A DNA stretch of 64,000 nucleotides from Candidatus Nitronereus thalassa (GCF_032191465.1 NZ_JAQOUE010000001.1:2356001-2420000); one strand, 5' to 3'. Shown: positions 17,289 to 27,660, counted from the first letter of the stretch. Notes: generated by a model not told the origin, from the sequence alone. A program made the numbers and translations.

Positions 17289-17720
17289 ATGTTGATCAAG
17301 GGAAATATTCATTCACCACGTCGCTGGCTTATGGGATTCCTCCTTGGGTTATTGGTCATGGGAGCGCTCCCTCAGGCCCTCGCTCAATCTGAGCAGCAAA
17401 TCGTCGTTAACATTCGAAACTTTACGTTTGAAACCACTCAAATGCCATTGCAACTTCATGTCCCCACAGTAATTTATCTAAAAAATTCTGACGAGGTTCG
17501 ACATGATTTTGGATCGCTCGTGTTTGAGGGAAGCCATACTCGCATTGAGACCCCCATGTCGATATCCTATGGGAGAGGTATTGGCGGGGTCTATATCGAA
17601 CCAGGAGGAGAGGTTTCCATTCGTTTTACTATTGATCGTCCCGGTCGCTATCAGTTTAAATGTTCGATCCATGAAGGGATGGAGGGAGAAATTCTCTTAA
17701 TGTCTGCGGGAGCAGTGTAA
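17289..17720 (+). CDS. Exported cupredoxin-domain protein
   Basis: 143 residues. A signal peptide occupies about 1-32 (hydrophobic WLMGFLLGLLVMGAL, cut near ALA-Q). The mature domain has the copper-site residues of a type 1 cupredoxin: His72 in VRHDFG, then Cys125, His128 and Met131 in KCSIHEGM. It is therefore likely to bind copper in the periplasm and carry electrons, or sense or store copper. Similar stand-alone cupredoxins are frequent in Nitrospira-type nitrifiers. The following Usp gene starts 38 nt downstream. Confidence 0.85.
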   Translation: MLIKGNIHSPRRWLMGFLLGLLVMGALPQALAQSEQQIVVNIRNFTFETTQMPLQLHVPTVIYLKNSDEVRHDFGSLVFEGSHTRIETPMSISYGRGIGGVYIEPGGEVSIRFTIDRPGRYQFKCSIHEGMEGEILLMSAGAV

Positions 17721-17758
17721 GCACATCATGGCAGCTATTGACACTGAAGGGGATCACC

Positions 17759-18766
17759 GTGCAACCACTCATTAAACGAATTTTGTTTGCCACTGATTTT
17801 TCCCCATGTTCTGAAGAAGCTTTGCACTATGCCCTGCATTGGGGGAAGGTTTGTGAGGCGCCAATTGATTGTATCTCTGTCCTTCCTATTCACCATCATC
17901 TGGATATGGAGGGTGCTGTTCTTCAACTCTATTTGGATGAGCAACGAAAAATTATTCATCCCAGGCTCGAAACACTAGCGAAATACATTCGGGAACATCA
18001 TGGTCCCTGTGTCGTCCATGAATTATCGGGGATCCCCCATTCAACTATCTGTGAAGTGGCTAAGGAGACGGGGACCGATTTAATAGTCTTGGGCACTCAT
18101 GGTTGGAGTGGGATAGATCGTGTCTTATTAGGAAGTACCGCCGAACGGGTGGTCGCCCAGGCACCATGTCCGGTACTGACCATCAAATCCAGCTCCCCCC
18201 AAAGCAAAGCCCTTACCTATTCCACAGACAATGAAATCCAAGATCTCCGAACTCTAACCCCGCCAGAAACCTGTTCCCCACGTCACGTGGTGGTGGCTGT
18301 GGATTTTTCGGATTGCTCACAAGATGCCGTTGAATATGCCTTCTACATTGCTAAAGAATTCGATGTGCAGATCACTCTTGTTCACGTCGAGGAATTACCC
18401 TCGTATGGTTTGGATTTTAATTTGACCTATCTTGATACCCAAAAAGAAAAACGTCGGCAGGCTGACAAACAAATGAAGGAATTATGCCGGCTCTTTGAAA
18501 CCAAAGGGATTACGGCCACCTGCATGCAAAAGGAGCCGCCCGTTACAGAAGCCATCCTCAGAGCAATTGAGGAAACCAAGGCAAACCTTCTGGTGATGGG
18601 AACTCATGGACGGGCAGGATTGTCCCGCTTGTTGATGGGGAGCGTGGCTTCAACTCTTTTGCGAAAAGCGCAGGTTCCCATTATCACGGTCCATGCTGGC
18701 AAGTATAGCCATGACCATCCCCATCGGCATGCCCAGGCCACGCCAACGACTCCCTTAAACGAGTGA
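17759..18766 (+). CDS. Tandem universal stress protein (UspA x2)
   Basis: 335 residues from a GTG preceded by AAGGGG at good spacing; a TTG 21 nt upstream is possible but lacks such a site. Domain 1 has LGTHGWSGIDRVLLGS, domain 2 MGTHGRAGLSRLLMGS, so both keep the ATP-binding loop. A roughly 30-residue linker separates the domains, and the last 20 residues are His-rich (YSHDHPHRHAQ), which may bind metal. This tail is absent from the other Usp proteins of the window. The next gene begins 12 nt downstream. Confidence 0.9.
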   Translation: MQPLIKRILFATDFSPCSEEALHYALHWGKVCEAPIDCISVLPIHHHLDMEGAVLQLYLDEQRKIIHPRLETLAKYIREHHGPCVVHELSGIPHSTICEVAKETGTDLIVLGTHGWSGIDRVLLGSTAERVVAQAPCPVLTIKSSSPQSKALTYSTDNEIQDLRTLTPPETCSPRHVVVAVDFSDCSQDAVEYAFYIAKEFDVQITLVHVEELPSYGLDFNLTYLDTQKEKRRQADKQMKELCRLFETKGITATCMQKEPPVTEAILRAIEETKANLLVMGTHGRAGLSRLLMGSVASTLLRKAQVPIITVHAGKYSHDHPHRHAQATPTTPLNE

Positions 18767-18778
18767 GCATGTCTCTCC

Positions 18779-20170
18779 ATGAGTTCGCCTGCCAACATCC
18801 CCCCAACAAATACCGGCGCTCAGGTTCCCTTTCCCTCCCTCCTTGAACGTCTCGAGGCATATTCCCAACAACCCGACTTTCAATATCAGCGAGAATTAGC
18901 ACTGAGTCGATTTCTTCAACCCTACCTATCTAAGGGGCAGGGCTTCACCTTGAATCCTCTCCCTGCTGAAGTCGAACTAGCTAAGCTCTATCTTTATAGC
19001 GACTACTACCCCAACGACGGGCATCTCACCCTAGTCGAACAAGCTCGAGATGAAATTTTAAAACATCTGACCGACGAGGAACGAATCTGGCTGGATCCCC
19101 TGCGTCATTCCTTCATGGATCTTTTGGAAATCGTGGCTCTGGGACGACCAGGATCACCCAATGAGGTTCGGCTGAAATCTCTTGGCGATAGCATTGAATA
19201 TGGAATTACAAGTGAAGACCTTGTCCAGGATTATCAGCCCGGTCAGATGTTACTTACTCGGTTAATCCGACGGCCAGAGTATACCTATTTCCCTGGAATC
19301 GCCGTGGGGCTTTCGCACAAACGGGGGCAACAAGTGTATGACTATGTCCGAGAGTTGCAGCAAGAAATGGAGGCGGAAGCCGGAGCCTTTGAACTGGGAG
19401 AATGGCAGGAATTTACCAAACGGTTTGGGCATGTCTTGATTTGGGCATTGGGTCAGCTTCGGTTACAGTGGCTGCTCGAGGTGGAAGAACAGGTTCATTT
19501 CCTTACCTCTGATCACACTCCATACCTATTCTGTATCGGGATCTATGAACATCACGAAGCAAAATTTTTTAATGAAATGCTTCAGGATGCGAAGGAATGG
19601 AAACCCGAGGCGCTAGAACAGTCCATTCCCAAATCGGTTTGTGGCCAACTCGCTGAACCATCCGCCTTGAAGGTGTGGGTTCATGAGTCCGACACCGCGT
19701 CGCAGGAACAACATACATTACTAAGTCGCTTGACCATTACCCCAACCCAAATTTTTGCGGAATCGGATTCCTTAGATCATTTCAATGATGTCAAACATTT
19801 CCTCGCATCAACCTTTGGCTTTTCCCTTCATTTCAAAGGGGAACTGACGGAACCACCCCTTCACACCATCCCGGAAATGGATTTGCTTACGGATGACGCA
19901 CCTCCGTTGACACCGTTCGTGTCCAAGGAAGAAGAGCATGACCGACTCGTGCAACTGTTGGAACTCGTCTACCTTGGATGGGCCGAACACCCATGCCCAG
20001 CCTTGAATAAGTGCACTCCCCGACAGGTCGCCCATGACGCTGATGCAAAATCTACCGTTGCCCAACTCATAAACCAACTCGAACACCATGACCTGGCGTT
20101 TCTGAGAACTGGAAAACATGGATATGATTATCAAGCCCTTCGTGCTCACGTGGGATTGGATGCAAAATAA
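18779..20170 (+). CDS. Conserved hypothetical protein with MbcA/ParS-like C-terminus
   Basis: 463 residues, soluble, acidic, not assigned to a named family. The C-terminal 75 residues (WAEHPCPALNKCTPRQVAHDA onwards) resemble the W-x-(7-10)-PALxxxTPRxA segment found in DUF2384/MbcA-ParS-like and SEC-C-linked proteins, where it binds partner proteins. The rest is mostly helical with no clear catalytic motif. It lies 12 nt after a Usp gene and 128 nt before the hydrogenase operon, so it could belong to either. The function is not known. Confidence 0.6.
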   Translation: MSSPANIPPTNTGAQVPFPSLLERLEAYSQQPDFQYQRELALSRFLQPYLSKGQGFTLNPLPAEVELAKLYLYSDYYPNDGHLTLVEQARDEILKHLTDEERIWLDPLRHSFMDLLEIVALGRPGSPNEVRLKSLGDSIEYGITSEDLVQDYQPGQMLLTRLIRRPEYTYFPGIAVGLSHKRGQQVYDYVRELQQEMEAEAGAFELGEWQEFTKRFGHVLIWALGQLRLQWLLEVEEQVHFLTSDHTPYLFCIGIYEHHEAKFFNEMLQDAKEWKPEALEQSIPKSVCGQLAEPSALKVWVHESDTASQEQHTLLSRLTITPTQIFAESDSLDHFNDVKHFLASTFGFSLHFKGELTEPPLHTIPEMDLLTDDAPPLTPFVSKEEEHDRLVQLLELVYLGWAEHPCPALNKCTPRQVAHDADAKSTVAQLINQLEHHDLAFLRTGKHGYDYQALRAHVGLDAK

Positions 20171-20298
20171 GTAACCGACATCTCCAGTCTCCGTTGGGGC
20201 ATTCAATCGACTGCGAGGAGGCACATATCTTTTCCTTTACCAGGAAGAGTACAATTATTCAGTTGCTTTTTTTCAAAACTTAAAGCCTCGCACGTCTT

Positions 20299-21426
20299 AT
20301 GGAGAACCCTTCGCTACCTACCGTCACTGGCCCTCAACGATTTCTCAAATCAGCATTTCATCAACTTCTCCAAACATTAAAGGTCAAGGGGTACAAAGTC
20401 ATGGGCCCAACGGTTCAAGACGGTTCCATTCAATGGACGTACATTCATCAAGTCGAAGACCTCCCCATTGGATGGCGTGATGAACAGACCCCTGGCAATT
20501 ACCGATTGAATAAAACCGATTCCCAAAATATTTTTGACATCGTTCATGGGCCAGAGTCATTAAAACGCCAAACATTCGCTCCACGGGAACAGCTTTTACA
20601 AATTGAGAAAACGAAAAAGGGGTTTTCCGTCCAGGAAAATATTCCCCAATCGGAGCAGGTTGCTATTTTAGGAGTCCGAGCCTGTGATCTTGCAGGGCTC
20701 ACCATGCAAGATCGTATTTTTCTTCAAGACCAGTTTCCCGATCCGTATTATCAAGCCAGACGTCAAAATTTATTCTTAGTGGCTGTCAATTGTACCCGGG
20801 CTCACGAGACTTGTTTTTGCGCTTCCATGGGAACCGGGCCCAAAGCGGAATCCGGATATGATCTTGTCCTAACTGAATCGGACCAGGAATTCCTGATCCA
20901 GGGAGGAAGTCCGAGGGGCGAAGAAATTTTGGAATCCTTGACGGTATCGCCAGCGGAGGATCTACAAATACAAGAACATGACGAACGAATCGCCGCCTGT
21001 GCCGCGTCTCAAACGCGGAAAGTTAATCAATCCTCCCTCCCACAAGGATTGTATGACGCTCACGACCACAGAAGATGGGATGAGGTTGCCACTCGCTGTC
21101 TGGCTTGCACCAATTGCACGATGGTTTGTCCAACCTGCTTTTGTCATACGGTGGAGGAAACACCAGACTTGACCCAACACACCACTGAACATGTTCGAGT
21201 GTGGGATTCCTGTTTCACACCCGACCATGGGTATATTCATGGGAAAAACTTCAGACCAACCATCAAAGATCGGTATCGCATGTGGCTCACCCATAAAATG
21301 GCTTCATGGATCGATCAATTCGGTTCGTCGGGATGCGTGGGCTGCGGTCGGTGTATTACCTGGTGCCCCGTGGGAATTGATGTGACGGAGGAGTTACACG
21401 CTCTCTTAGGCGAGAAAGAATCATGA
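20299..21426 (+). CDS. hydB: Group 3b [NiFe] hydrogenase, beta (4Fe-4S) subunit
   Basis: 375 residues. The N-terminal two thirds match the HydB/ShyB/AsrA-like domain (GVRACDLAGLTMQDRIF). Two ferredoxin-type clusters lie at about 265-279 (CLACTNCTMVCPTCF) and 345-358 (CVGCGRCITWCPVG). The subunit passes electrons between the hydrogenase dimer and the flavin subunit. First gene of hydBGDA, with the same order as the Pyrococcus sulfhydrogenase operon. It overlaps hydG by 4 nt. No strong ribosome-binding site is seen before its ATG. Confidence 0.92.
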   Translation: MENPSLPTVTGPQRFLKSAFHQLLQTLKVKGYKVMGPTVQDGSIQWTYIHQVEDLPIGWRDEQTPGNYRLNKTDSQNIFDIVHGPESLKRQTFAPREQLLQIEKTKKGFSVQENIPQSEQVAILGVRACDLAGLTMQDRIFLQDQFPDPYYQARRQNLFLVAVNCTRAHETCFCASMGTGPKAESGYDLVLTESDQEFLIQGGSPRGEEILESLTVSPAEDLQIQEHDERIAACAASQTRKVNQSSLPQGLYDAHDHRRWDEVATRCLACTNCTMVCPTCFCHTVEETPDLTQHTTEHVRVWDSCFTPDHGYIHGKNFRPTIKDRYRMWLTHKMASWIDQFGSSGCVGCGRCITWCPVGIDVTEELHALLGEKES

Positions 21427-22283
21427 TCAGCGACACACTCATTCCTCCACCAACTAATCCCTTTCTTATTTATCCCGCCATCATCGTGGGAAAAACTCAG
21501 GAATCGCCAGACATTCTAAGCCTACGTCTACAATTTGAAGATTCTGAAATGCGTGAGACCTTTCGGTTCAAAGCCGGACAATTCAATATGCTCTATGTGT
21601 TCGGCGTGGGTGAAGTGGCAATTTCGATTGTTTCCGATCCCGACGAACCTGAGTTTCTGGACCATACCATCAGAGTTGTGGGGCGCGTCACGAACGTGAT
21701 CGGTCATATGGACATAGGTGATACCCTAGGCATTCGTGGGCCTTTTGGGAAAGGGTGGCCCATGGAAGAAGCGAAGGGAAAGGATGTGGTGGTCATCACA
21801 GGTGGATTGGGATGCGCACCAGTGGTGGGAGCCATTGAATATATGTTTCGGCGACGAGAAGAGTATGGCGCGATCAAAATCATCCATGGTGTAAAAACTC
21901 CACATGATCTGTTATTCCGAGAACGTTTTGACCAATGGCGGCGACATCCCAACACTGATGTGTTATTGGCCAGCGACGAACCTGGGAAGACGTGGCATTA
22001 TCACGTGGGGGTGGTCACGGAGTTATTTGATGAAGTTGAAGTCCATCCCGACAAAGCTATCGTCATGATGTGCGGGCCGGAAATTATGATGCGGGTTGCG
22101 GTCAATATGCTTTCTCATCGTGGTCTTCGGCCAGATGGTATGTACGTCTCGCTTGAACGGCACATGGAATGTGGGATCGGCCTCTGCGGACATTGTCAAA
22201 TGGGACCGTTCTTTTTATGCAAAGATGGGCCGGTCATGCGACTCGATACAATTCTTCCCTTCCTCGGAAAAAGTGGAGTGTAA
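21423..22283 (+). CDS. hydG: Group 3b [NiFe] hydrogenase, gamma (FAD/NAD(P)) subunit
   Basis: 286 residues of the ferredoxin-NADP reductase type. An FAD-binding beta-barrel (about 15-110, FKAGQFNMLYVFGVGE) is followed by an NAD(P)-binding domain (TGGLGCAPVVGA near 126) and a C-terminal 2Fe-2S motif, CGIGLCGHCQMGPFFLC (about 249-265), as in dihydroorotate dehydrogenase electron-transfer subunits. It exchanges electrons with NAD(P)H in the cytoplasm. Start overlaps hydB; hydD begins 3 nt after its stop. Confidence 0.92.
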   Translation: MISDTLIPPPTNPFLIYPAIIVGKTQESPDILSLRLQFEDSEMRETFRFKAGQFNMLYVFGVGEVAISIVSDPDEPEFLDHTIRVVGRVTNVIGHMDIGDTLGIRGPFGKGWPMEEAKGKDVVVITGGLGCAPVVGAIEYMFRRREEYGAIKIIHGVKTPHDLLFRERFDQWRRHPNTDVLLASDEPGKTWHYHVGVVTELFDEVEVHPDKAIVMMCGPEIMMRVAVNMLSHRGLRPDGMYVSLERHMECGIGLCGHCQMGPFFLCKDGPVMRLDTILPFLGKSGV

Positions 22284-22286
22284 GAA

Positions 22287-23120
22287 ATGACCAAAGCAGA
22301 GCGAGCAAAACTCTTGGCCAAACAGCGACCTCGCCTCGGGGTGTTTAAATTCACCTCCTGTGATGGGTGTCAACTCAGCATCCTAAATTTGGAAGATGAC
22401 CTCTTGGCTCTTGATCAACAATTGGATATTGCCTTTTTTCCCGAGGCCTCCAGTCGCATGCAATCTGGACCATATGATATTGCCTTGGTTGAAGGTTCCA
22501 TCAGTATGCCTGAACATGCACACCAATTGGTGGACATTCGAAAACAAGCGAAATATCTGATTACTATCGGCGCCTGTGCGACGAGTGGAGGGATTCAGGC
22601 ATTGCGGAATTGGACGGATCTTGAAGCCTTCAAACGGGCCGTATACCCAAGTCCCGAACACATCCAGAGCCTGAGTACCTCTACCCCTATTTCAGAACAT
22701 GTCTCAGTGGATTTTGAATTGTGGGGCTGTCCCATCGACAAACGCCAACTGTTCAACGTGCTGACAGATCTGTTGGCGGGTGTCCAACCGAAGCTACCGG
22801 AGTACAGCGTTTGCATGGAGTGCAAGCGCCAAGGGAATATTTGCGTGTTGATCACAAAGGGAATTCCATGCCTGGGTCCCGTCACAAGAACCGGATGCGG
22901 AGCCATTTGCCCCAGTATGGGCCGCGATTGTTACGGATGTTTCGGACCATCCGAAGGCCTACCGCAAGGACCCGGCATGCCCCCTAATACCTCTTCTCTG
23001 AGCAACCATTTCCACACCCAATTTCAATTAATCCCCGTTGACGTCCTCCGACGTTTCCGGGGAATCAATGGCAATGTTCGACCATTCAACGAGGAAAGCC
23101 GTGCCTGGGAAAACGCCTGA
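22287..23120 (+). CDS. hydD: Group 3b [NiFe] hydrogenase, small (delta) subunit
   Basis: 277 residues. The N-terminal [11 protein letters not shown] holds the two proximal-cluster Cys residues, GACATSGG the third region, and the C-terminal half supplies further cluster ligands ([26 protein letters not shown]). It lacks a Tat signal, in keeping with a cytoplasmic group 3 enzyme. It carries electrons from the NiFe site to HydB. It overlaps the start of hydA. Confidence 0.93.
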   Translation: MTKAERAKLLAKQRPRLGVFKFTSCDGCQLSILNLEDDLLALDQQLDIAFFPEASSRMQSGPYDIALVEGSISMPEHAHQLVDIRKQAKYLITIGACATSGGIQALRNWTDLEAFKRAVYPSPEHIQSLSTSTPISEHVSVDFELWGCPIDKRQLFNVLTDLLAGVQPKLPEYSVCMECKRQGNICVLITKGIPCLGPVTRTGCGAICPSMGRDCYGCFGPSEGLPQGPGMPPNTSSLSNHFHTQFQLIPVDVLRRFRGINGNVRPFNEESRAWENA

Positions 23121-24417
23121 AACTCGAACCATTAAAGTGGATTTAGTAGCCCGAGTCGAAGGGGAGGGCGCGCTACATGTCACAGTGAAAGATGGCGTGG
23201 TCGAGGATGTGCAATTACGTATCTTCGAGCCTCCCAGATTTTTTGAGGCATTCTTACAGGGACGGCATTTCAGTGAGGTTCCGGACATTGTCGCAAGGAT
23301 CTGTGGCATCTGTCCGGTGGCCTATCAAATGAGTGCAGTGCATGCCTTAGAGTCGATATTCGGCGTGACCGTCGATGGTGCGCTTCGAGACCTGCGACGA
23401 TTGCTATACTGCGCGGAATGGATCGAAAGTCACACCCTTCACATTTACATGCTGCACGGACCCGATTTCCTAGGGTTCCACAGCGGAATCGAAATGGCCA
23501 AGGAGCATCCTGATATTGTGAAACGAGGCCTGCGACTTAAAAAGGCTGGAAACGATTTACTCGCGCTGTTAGGAGGTCGCTCGGTGCATCCGGTTTCCGT
23601 CAAAGTCGGAGGCTTTTCCAAAGTTCCATCCAAGAATGATTTTGCCATAATCAGAGACGACCTTCTGTGGGCCCGAGATGCTGCGATCGAAACCGTGAAA
23701 TGGGTCGCAGGCTTTGAGTTCAAAGATCCCGAGCAGGATTATAGGTTCGTATCACTTCATTCTTCGGCTGAGTATCCCATGAACGAAGGACAGATTACGT
23801 CCAGCAACGGGCTAAACATAGCTGCAACAGAATTCGAACAACATTTTTTGGAACACCAAGTACCCTACTCCCACGCGTTACAATGCACGTTGAATGGTGC
23901 GTCATATTTTGTTGGACCCTTGGCGCGCTTTCATTTAAATTACAACCAATTGCCGACAGTGGCCAAACAGACGTTGGAGGCCACCGGACTGCGACTGCCC
24001 TTTACGCGTGCTTCAATGAGCATCATCGCCAGGGCGGTTGAAGTATTGTTTGCAGTGGAGGAATCCCTACGAATCATTGAAGGCTATCAGCCTCCGTCCA
24101 AACCTGCAGTTGCCGTTGAAATAAAACCAGGGGAAGGAATGGCAGCCACTGAAGCCCCACGAGGGACCTTGTATCATCGTTATCTCGTTCGAGAAGACGG
24201 CAGCATTCAAGAGGCGAAAATCGTTCCACCGACCTCACAAAATCAAGTCCGTATTGAAGAAGATTTACGCACCTACCTTCCAGTGGTGTTGCATCTATCC
24301 AATAAAGAAGCGGCGATCAATTGTGAGAAAATCATCAGAAGTTACGATCCATGTATTTCCTGCGCGACCCATTTTTTGAAGCTGGATATTGAACACATCA
24401 TCGGAAACTCGAAATGA
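23101..24417 (+). CDS. hydA: Group 3b [NiFe] hydrogenase, large (alpha) subunit
   Basis: About 438 residues when started at the GTG at 23101, which has GAGG six bases upstream. ATGs at 23068 or 23074 in the same frame would add 9-11 residues and are also possible. The L1 motif RICGICP (about residue 66) and the C-terminal [11 protein letters not shown] supply the four Cys ligands of the NiFe(CN)2CO site. A 14-residue tail after the final His would be removed by the protease encoded next. It catalyses reversible H2 oxidation linked to NAD(P)(H). The sequence overlaps hydD at its start and the protease gene by 4 nt. Confidence 0.93.
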   Translation: MPGKTPETRTIKVDLVARVEGEGALHVTVKDGVVEDVQLRIFEPPRFFEAFLQGRHFSEVPDIVARICGICPVAYQMSAVHALESIFGVTVDGALRDLRRLLYCAEWIESHTLHIYMLHGPDFLGFHSGIEMAKEHPDIVKRGLRLKKAGNDLLALLGGRSVHPVSVKVGGFSKVPSKNDFAIIRDDLLWARDAAIETVKWVAGFEFKDPEQDYRFVSLHSSAEYPMNEGQITSSNGLNIAATEFEQHFLEHQVPYSHALQCTLNGASYFVGPLARFHLNYNQLPTVAKQTLEATGLRLPFTRASMSIIARAVEVLFAVEESLRIIEGYQPPSKPAVAVEIKPGEGMAATEAPRGTLYHRYLVREDGSIQEAKIVPPTSQNQVRIEEDLRTYLPVVLHLSNKEAAINCEKIIRSYDPCISCATHFLKLDIEHIIGNSK

Positions 24418-24905
24418 AACCTATTCGAGTCATTGGCATTGGCAACAACATGGCAGGGGATGATGCCCTTGGGCCATTAACCATCCAGGCCATGAAAGCC
24501 AAACCACTAGACGATGTGGAGCTGATTGAAGCAGGGATGTCGGGGCTCAGAATCTTAGACGTCATGAAAGGTGCCGATGTGGTCATTCTGATTGATGCTG
24601 TCCGAAGTGGTCGGATACCAGGAACCATTCATCGCTTGGTCATTCCTGACGACTTAGGATTGCTGAAGCAATCAGCATGGAATTCAGGGGCCACTTCGAC
24701 TCATGGATTTGGTCTTGGCGAAACTCTTACCCTCAGCCATACGTTAGGCACCTTACCCCCAAACACTCTGGTGTATGGCATTGAATTAAGTCACACGAAT
24801 ATAGGAACTGATGTTTCCTCCAGTGTAAAAAAGGCAATACAAAGCGTGGTCTCGACCATTAAAAAGGATGTGGAAGCCTACCTATGCATGAACTCCAATT
24901 CATGA
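24414..24905 (+). CDS. Hydrogenase maturation protease
   Basis: 163 residues of the HyaD/HycI family. The N-terminal [13 protein letters not shown] carries the conserved nickel-sensing acidic residue, and [13 protein letters not shown] the second metal-binding strand. It removes the C-terminal tail of the large subunit once nickel has been inserted, and its place directly after hydA (ATGA overlap) marks HydA as the substrate. It overlaps hypA by 22 nt. Confidence 0.92.
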   Translation: MKPIRVIGIGNNMAGDDALGPLTIQAMKAKPLDDVELIEAGMSGLRILDVMKGADVVILIDAVRSGRIPGTIHRLVIPDDLGLLKQSAWNSGATSTHGFGLGETLTLSHTLGTLPPNTLVYGIELSHTNIGTDVSSSVKKAIQSVVSTIKKDVEAYLCMNSNS

Positions 24906-25246
24906 CCAATCTGGTTCGGATGGTGGAAGACGTGTGTGGGAAAAAGCCGAGGATCACCCCATCCATGATTGCTCTGGAAGTAGCCAGTGATTCTCACTTA
25001 GCACAGCACAGCCTCGAAGATTTGCAAATGATGTTTGATTTTGTGACGAGAAATACCATCGTTCAAGGCGCCAAATTGACGGTGACCACGAAAACCGCAA
25101 ACGCTACATGCCGTGATTGTCAAACCACCGTTGAATGCCGCGAAGAATTCTCTTTCTGCCCCAATTGCGAATCAGGAGACGTCGAAAGAGACGACACGCC
25201 GGAAGTCTTGCTGAAACATATCAAATATACTGACCGCTCTCCATAA
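24884..25246 (+). CDS. hypA: Hydrogenase nickel-insertion protein HypA
   Basis: 120 residues. Starts MHEL, with His2 as the conserved nickel ligand. A zinc-binding domain is formed by Cys76/Cys79 (CRDC) and Cys92/Cys95 (CPNC). HypA normally works with the GTPase HypB, but hypB is not found in this window. It overlaps the protease gene and is 2 nt before hypF. Confidence 0.93.
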   Translation: MHELQFMTNLVRMVEDVCGKKPRITPSMIALEVASDSHLAQHSLEDLQMMFDFVTRNTIVQGAKLTVTTKTANATCRDCQTTVECREEFSFCPNCESGDVERDDTPEVLLKHIKYTDRSP

Positions 25247-25248
25247 CC

Positions 25249-27618
25249 ATGAAAGAGGCTGGGCCACACGAAAACACATCACTTCATCGTTTACACCTGG
25301 AAGTGCAGGGCAAAGTGCAGGGGGTTGGGTTTCGCCCCTTTGTTTACCGGTTAGCTACCCAAAGCAAGCTTAATGGCTGGATTGAAAACACCCCACAAGG
25401 AACTCTGATCGAGGTCCAGGGGCCCTTGGTCGATGTGGAAATATTTCAACGCCGGCTTCGGCTTCAAACACCCCCGTCAGCCAAGATTGAAACCATCAAG
25501 ACATCGACCCTTTCTCCCCAACAAGAAAATGGATTCACCATTCGCCCAAGCCAGAAAGCCGGTCCAAGGCTTTCTGTTGTTTCCCCTGATCTGGCAACCT
25601 GTCAAGAATGTCTAGACGAGATCAACGATCCATCCTCGCGCCGCTATCGATATCCTTTTACGACCTGCACGCAATGTGGCCCACGGTACAGCATCGTGGA
25701 AGAAATCCCCTTTGATCGTGTCAATACCACCATGAAACGTTTCTCGTTGTGCGAAGCTTGCCAATGCGAATATGAAGATCTGGCTAATCGTCGGTTTCAT
25801 GCCGAAGCCATCGCCTGTCCGACTTGTGGGCCTCATTTGGAGTTATGGAATGATGAAGGAACAGTATTGGCCAACACGGAAAAAGCTTTGTTGCAAGCAT
25901 GTACGATGGTGCGGGAGGGAAAAATATTAGCCGTCAAAGGCCTTGGTGGGTTTCAATTTCTGTGCGATGCACAAAACGACAAGACCATCCAAGAATTACG
26001 ACATCGCAAACACCGGCTACGCAAACCATTTGCCGTGCTGTTCCCTTCTATGGAAGCGCTAACTAAACATTGTGAGTGTTCGGAAGAGGAAAGAACTATT
26101 CTCACCTCTCCTGAATCACCAATTGTCATACTCCGACGGAAAAAAAAATCTACACTTGCTTCGGTAGCGGCACCAGGTAATCCTTATATCGGAGCGATGC
26201 TTCCCTATACTCCCTTGCATCATCTCCTCATGGCGGAACTTCTAATTCCAGCCATAGCGACCAGCGGAAATCGTTCAGAAGAGCCCATCGTGATCGATGA
26301 ACAGGAAGCACGCTCTCGGCTTTCCCAAATAGCCGACGCCTACCTTTTGCATGACCGTCCCATCTCCAGACCCATCGATGATTCCGTAGTCCGAGTAGTC
26401 AATGGCGAGCCTATGGTGCTCCGCCGTGCCCGAGGCTATGCGCCAACTCCAATAACAGCGAGGGCTCAAAGATCAAATGGGAAAACTCTTTCACGAGTCT
26501 TGGCCGTCGGAGCTCATCTTAAAAATACTGTTGCGGTAACGATTCAAGACAAGGTCGTGATGAGTCAGCATATCGGCGACCTTTCAACCCCCGAAGCCTG
26601 TACACAACTCGAACAAACGGTCTCCGAACATTTGAAACTCTTTGATGTCGAACCTCAGGGGATTGCCTGCGACCTCCACCCAGATTATCGATCAACCATT
26701 TTTGCTAAGAAGCTTGGCGAGGAAATGAATATCCCGGTGATACAAGTTCAGCACCACTTCGCGCATATCCTTTCATGTATGACTGAGCATGGCTTGGAAG
26801 GCCCAGTGTTAGGAGTCGCATGGGACGGCGCCGGGTATGGCTCAGATGGAACCATATGGGGAGGAGAGTTTTTACTCGCGGATTATTCCGGGTTCACACG
26901 CGTCGGACACTTACGAACCTTTCGACTTCCTGGAGGCGAAATCTGCATGCGCGAACCCAGACGCGTAGCCCTTTCCTTATTATATGAGACATTTGGAGAT
27001 GAATGCCTGAATATGAACTTGCCACCCATTCAATCTCTTGGCCCTGAGCTTGCCCAATCATTGGTAGAACTTTTGGAAAAAAATGTGAACTGCACTCCTA
27101 CCACCAGCATGGGAAGAATCTTCGACGGCATTAGCTCCCTCCTCGGCCTTTGCCACCTCAACACCTTCGACGGCGAAGCCGCCATGGCATTGGAATTTGC
27201 AGCCGAAGATTCAGCGCGCAAAGGAGGGGATACCCGCCTCCCAATTTCGTTTGTTCTCAATAGGCAGGTCGAGAAATGCACATCGGAGGCAAAGGAATTT
27301 ATCGCGGATTGGCAGCCGCTTGTGGAGTCAGCAGTGAGGGAAACCTTTAAAGGAAAAACTCCTGGGGCGATAGGACTAAACTTTCATCGAGCTCTGAGCA
27401 AGCTGACTGTAGAGGGAGCGAAAATTCTCAAGAATTCTAGAATCGTCCTCAGCGGCGGGGTTTTCCAAAATAGTCTTATCTTAAAATTTGCCCAAGACGA
27501 ACTTCGAAAAGAAAACTTCCAGGTTTATTCTCATCACCATATTCCGCCCAACGATGGCGGCCTAGCCTTGGGTCAAGCCTTGGCAGCATCCTCTGACTTA
27601 ATAAAAAAACGTTTTTAA
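25249..27618 (+). CDS. hypF: Carbamoyltransferase HypF
   Basis: 789 residues, full length. Order: acylphosphatase domain (VQGVGFRPFVYRLA), two zinc fingers (CQECLDE ... CTQCGPRYS; CEACQCEYE ... CPTCGPH), a YrdC-like domain (KGLGGFQFLCDA), and a Kae1/carbamoyltransferase-like C-terminal part (HHFAHILSC, AWDGAGYGSDGTIWGGEF, SGGVFQNSLIL). It forms the carbamoyl group from carbamoyl phosphate and passes it to HypE for cyanide synthesis. The hydrogenase transcript probably ends after this gene, since a minus-strand gene follows. Confidence 0.95.
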   Translation: MKEAGPHENTSLHRLHLEVQGKVQGVGFRPFVYRLATQSKLNGWIENTPQGTLIEVQGPLVDVEIFQRRLRLQTPPSAKIETIKTSTLSPQQENGFTIRPSQKAGPRLSVVSPDLATCQECLDEINDPSSRRYRYPFTTCTQCGPRYSIVEEIPFDRVNTTMKRFSLCEACQCEYEDLANRRFHAEAIACPTCGPHLELWNDEGTVLANTEKALLQACTMVREGKILAVKGLGGFQFLCDAQNDKTIQELRHRKHRLRKPFAVLFPSMEALTKHCECSEEERTILTSPESPIVILRRKKKSTLASVAAPGNPYIGAMLPYTPLHHLLMAELLIPAIATSGNRSEEPIVIDEQEARSRLSQIADAYLLHDRPISRPIDDSVVRVVNGEPMVLRRARGYAPTPITARAQRSNGKTLSRVLAVGAHLKNTVAVTIQDKVVMSQHIGDLSTPEACTQLEQTVSEHLKLFDVEPQGIACDLHPDYRSTIFAKKLGEEMNIPVIQVQHHFAHILSCMTEHGLEGPVLGVAWDGAGYGSDGTIWGGEFLLADYSGFTRVGHLRTFRLPGGEICMREPRRVALSLLYETFGDECLNMNLPPIQSLGPELAQSLVELLEKNVNCTPTTSMGRIFDGISSLLGLCHLNTFDGEAAMALEFAAEDSARKGGDTRLPISFVLNRQVEKCTSEAKEFIADWQPLVESAVRETFKGKTPGAIGLNFHRALSKLTVEGAKILKNSRIVLSGGVFQNSLILKFAQDELRKENFQVYSHHHIPPNDGGLALGQALAASSDLIKKRF

Positions 27619-27660
27619 TATTAGTGTCCCCATCGAAACCGTACCGGGTCTTTTTCCATC

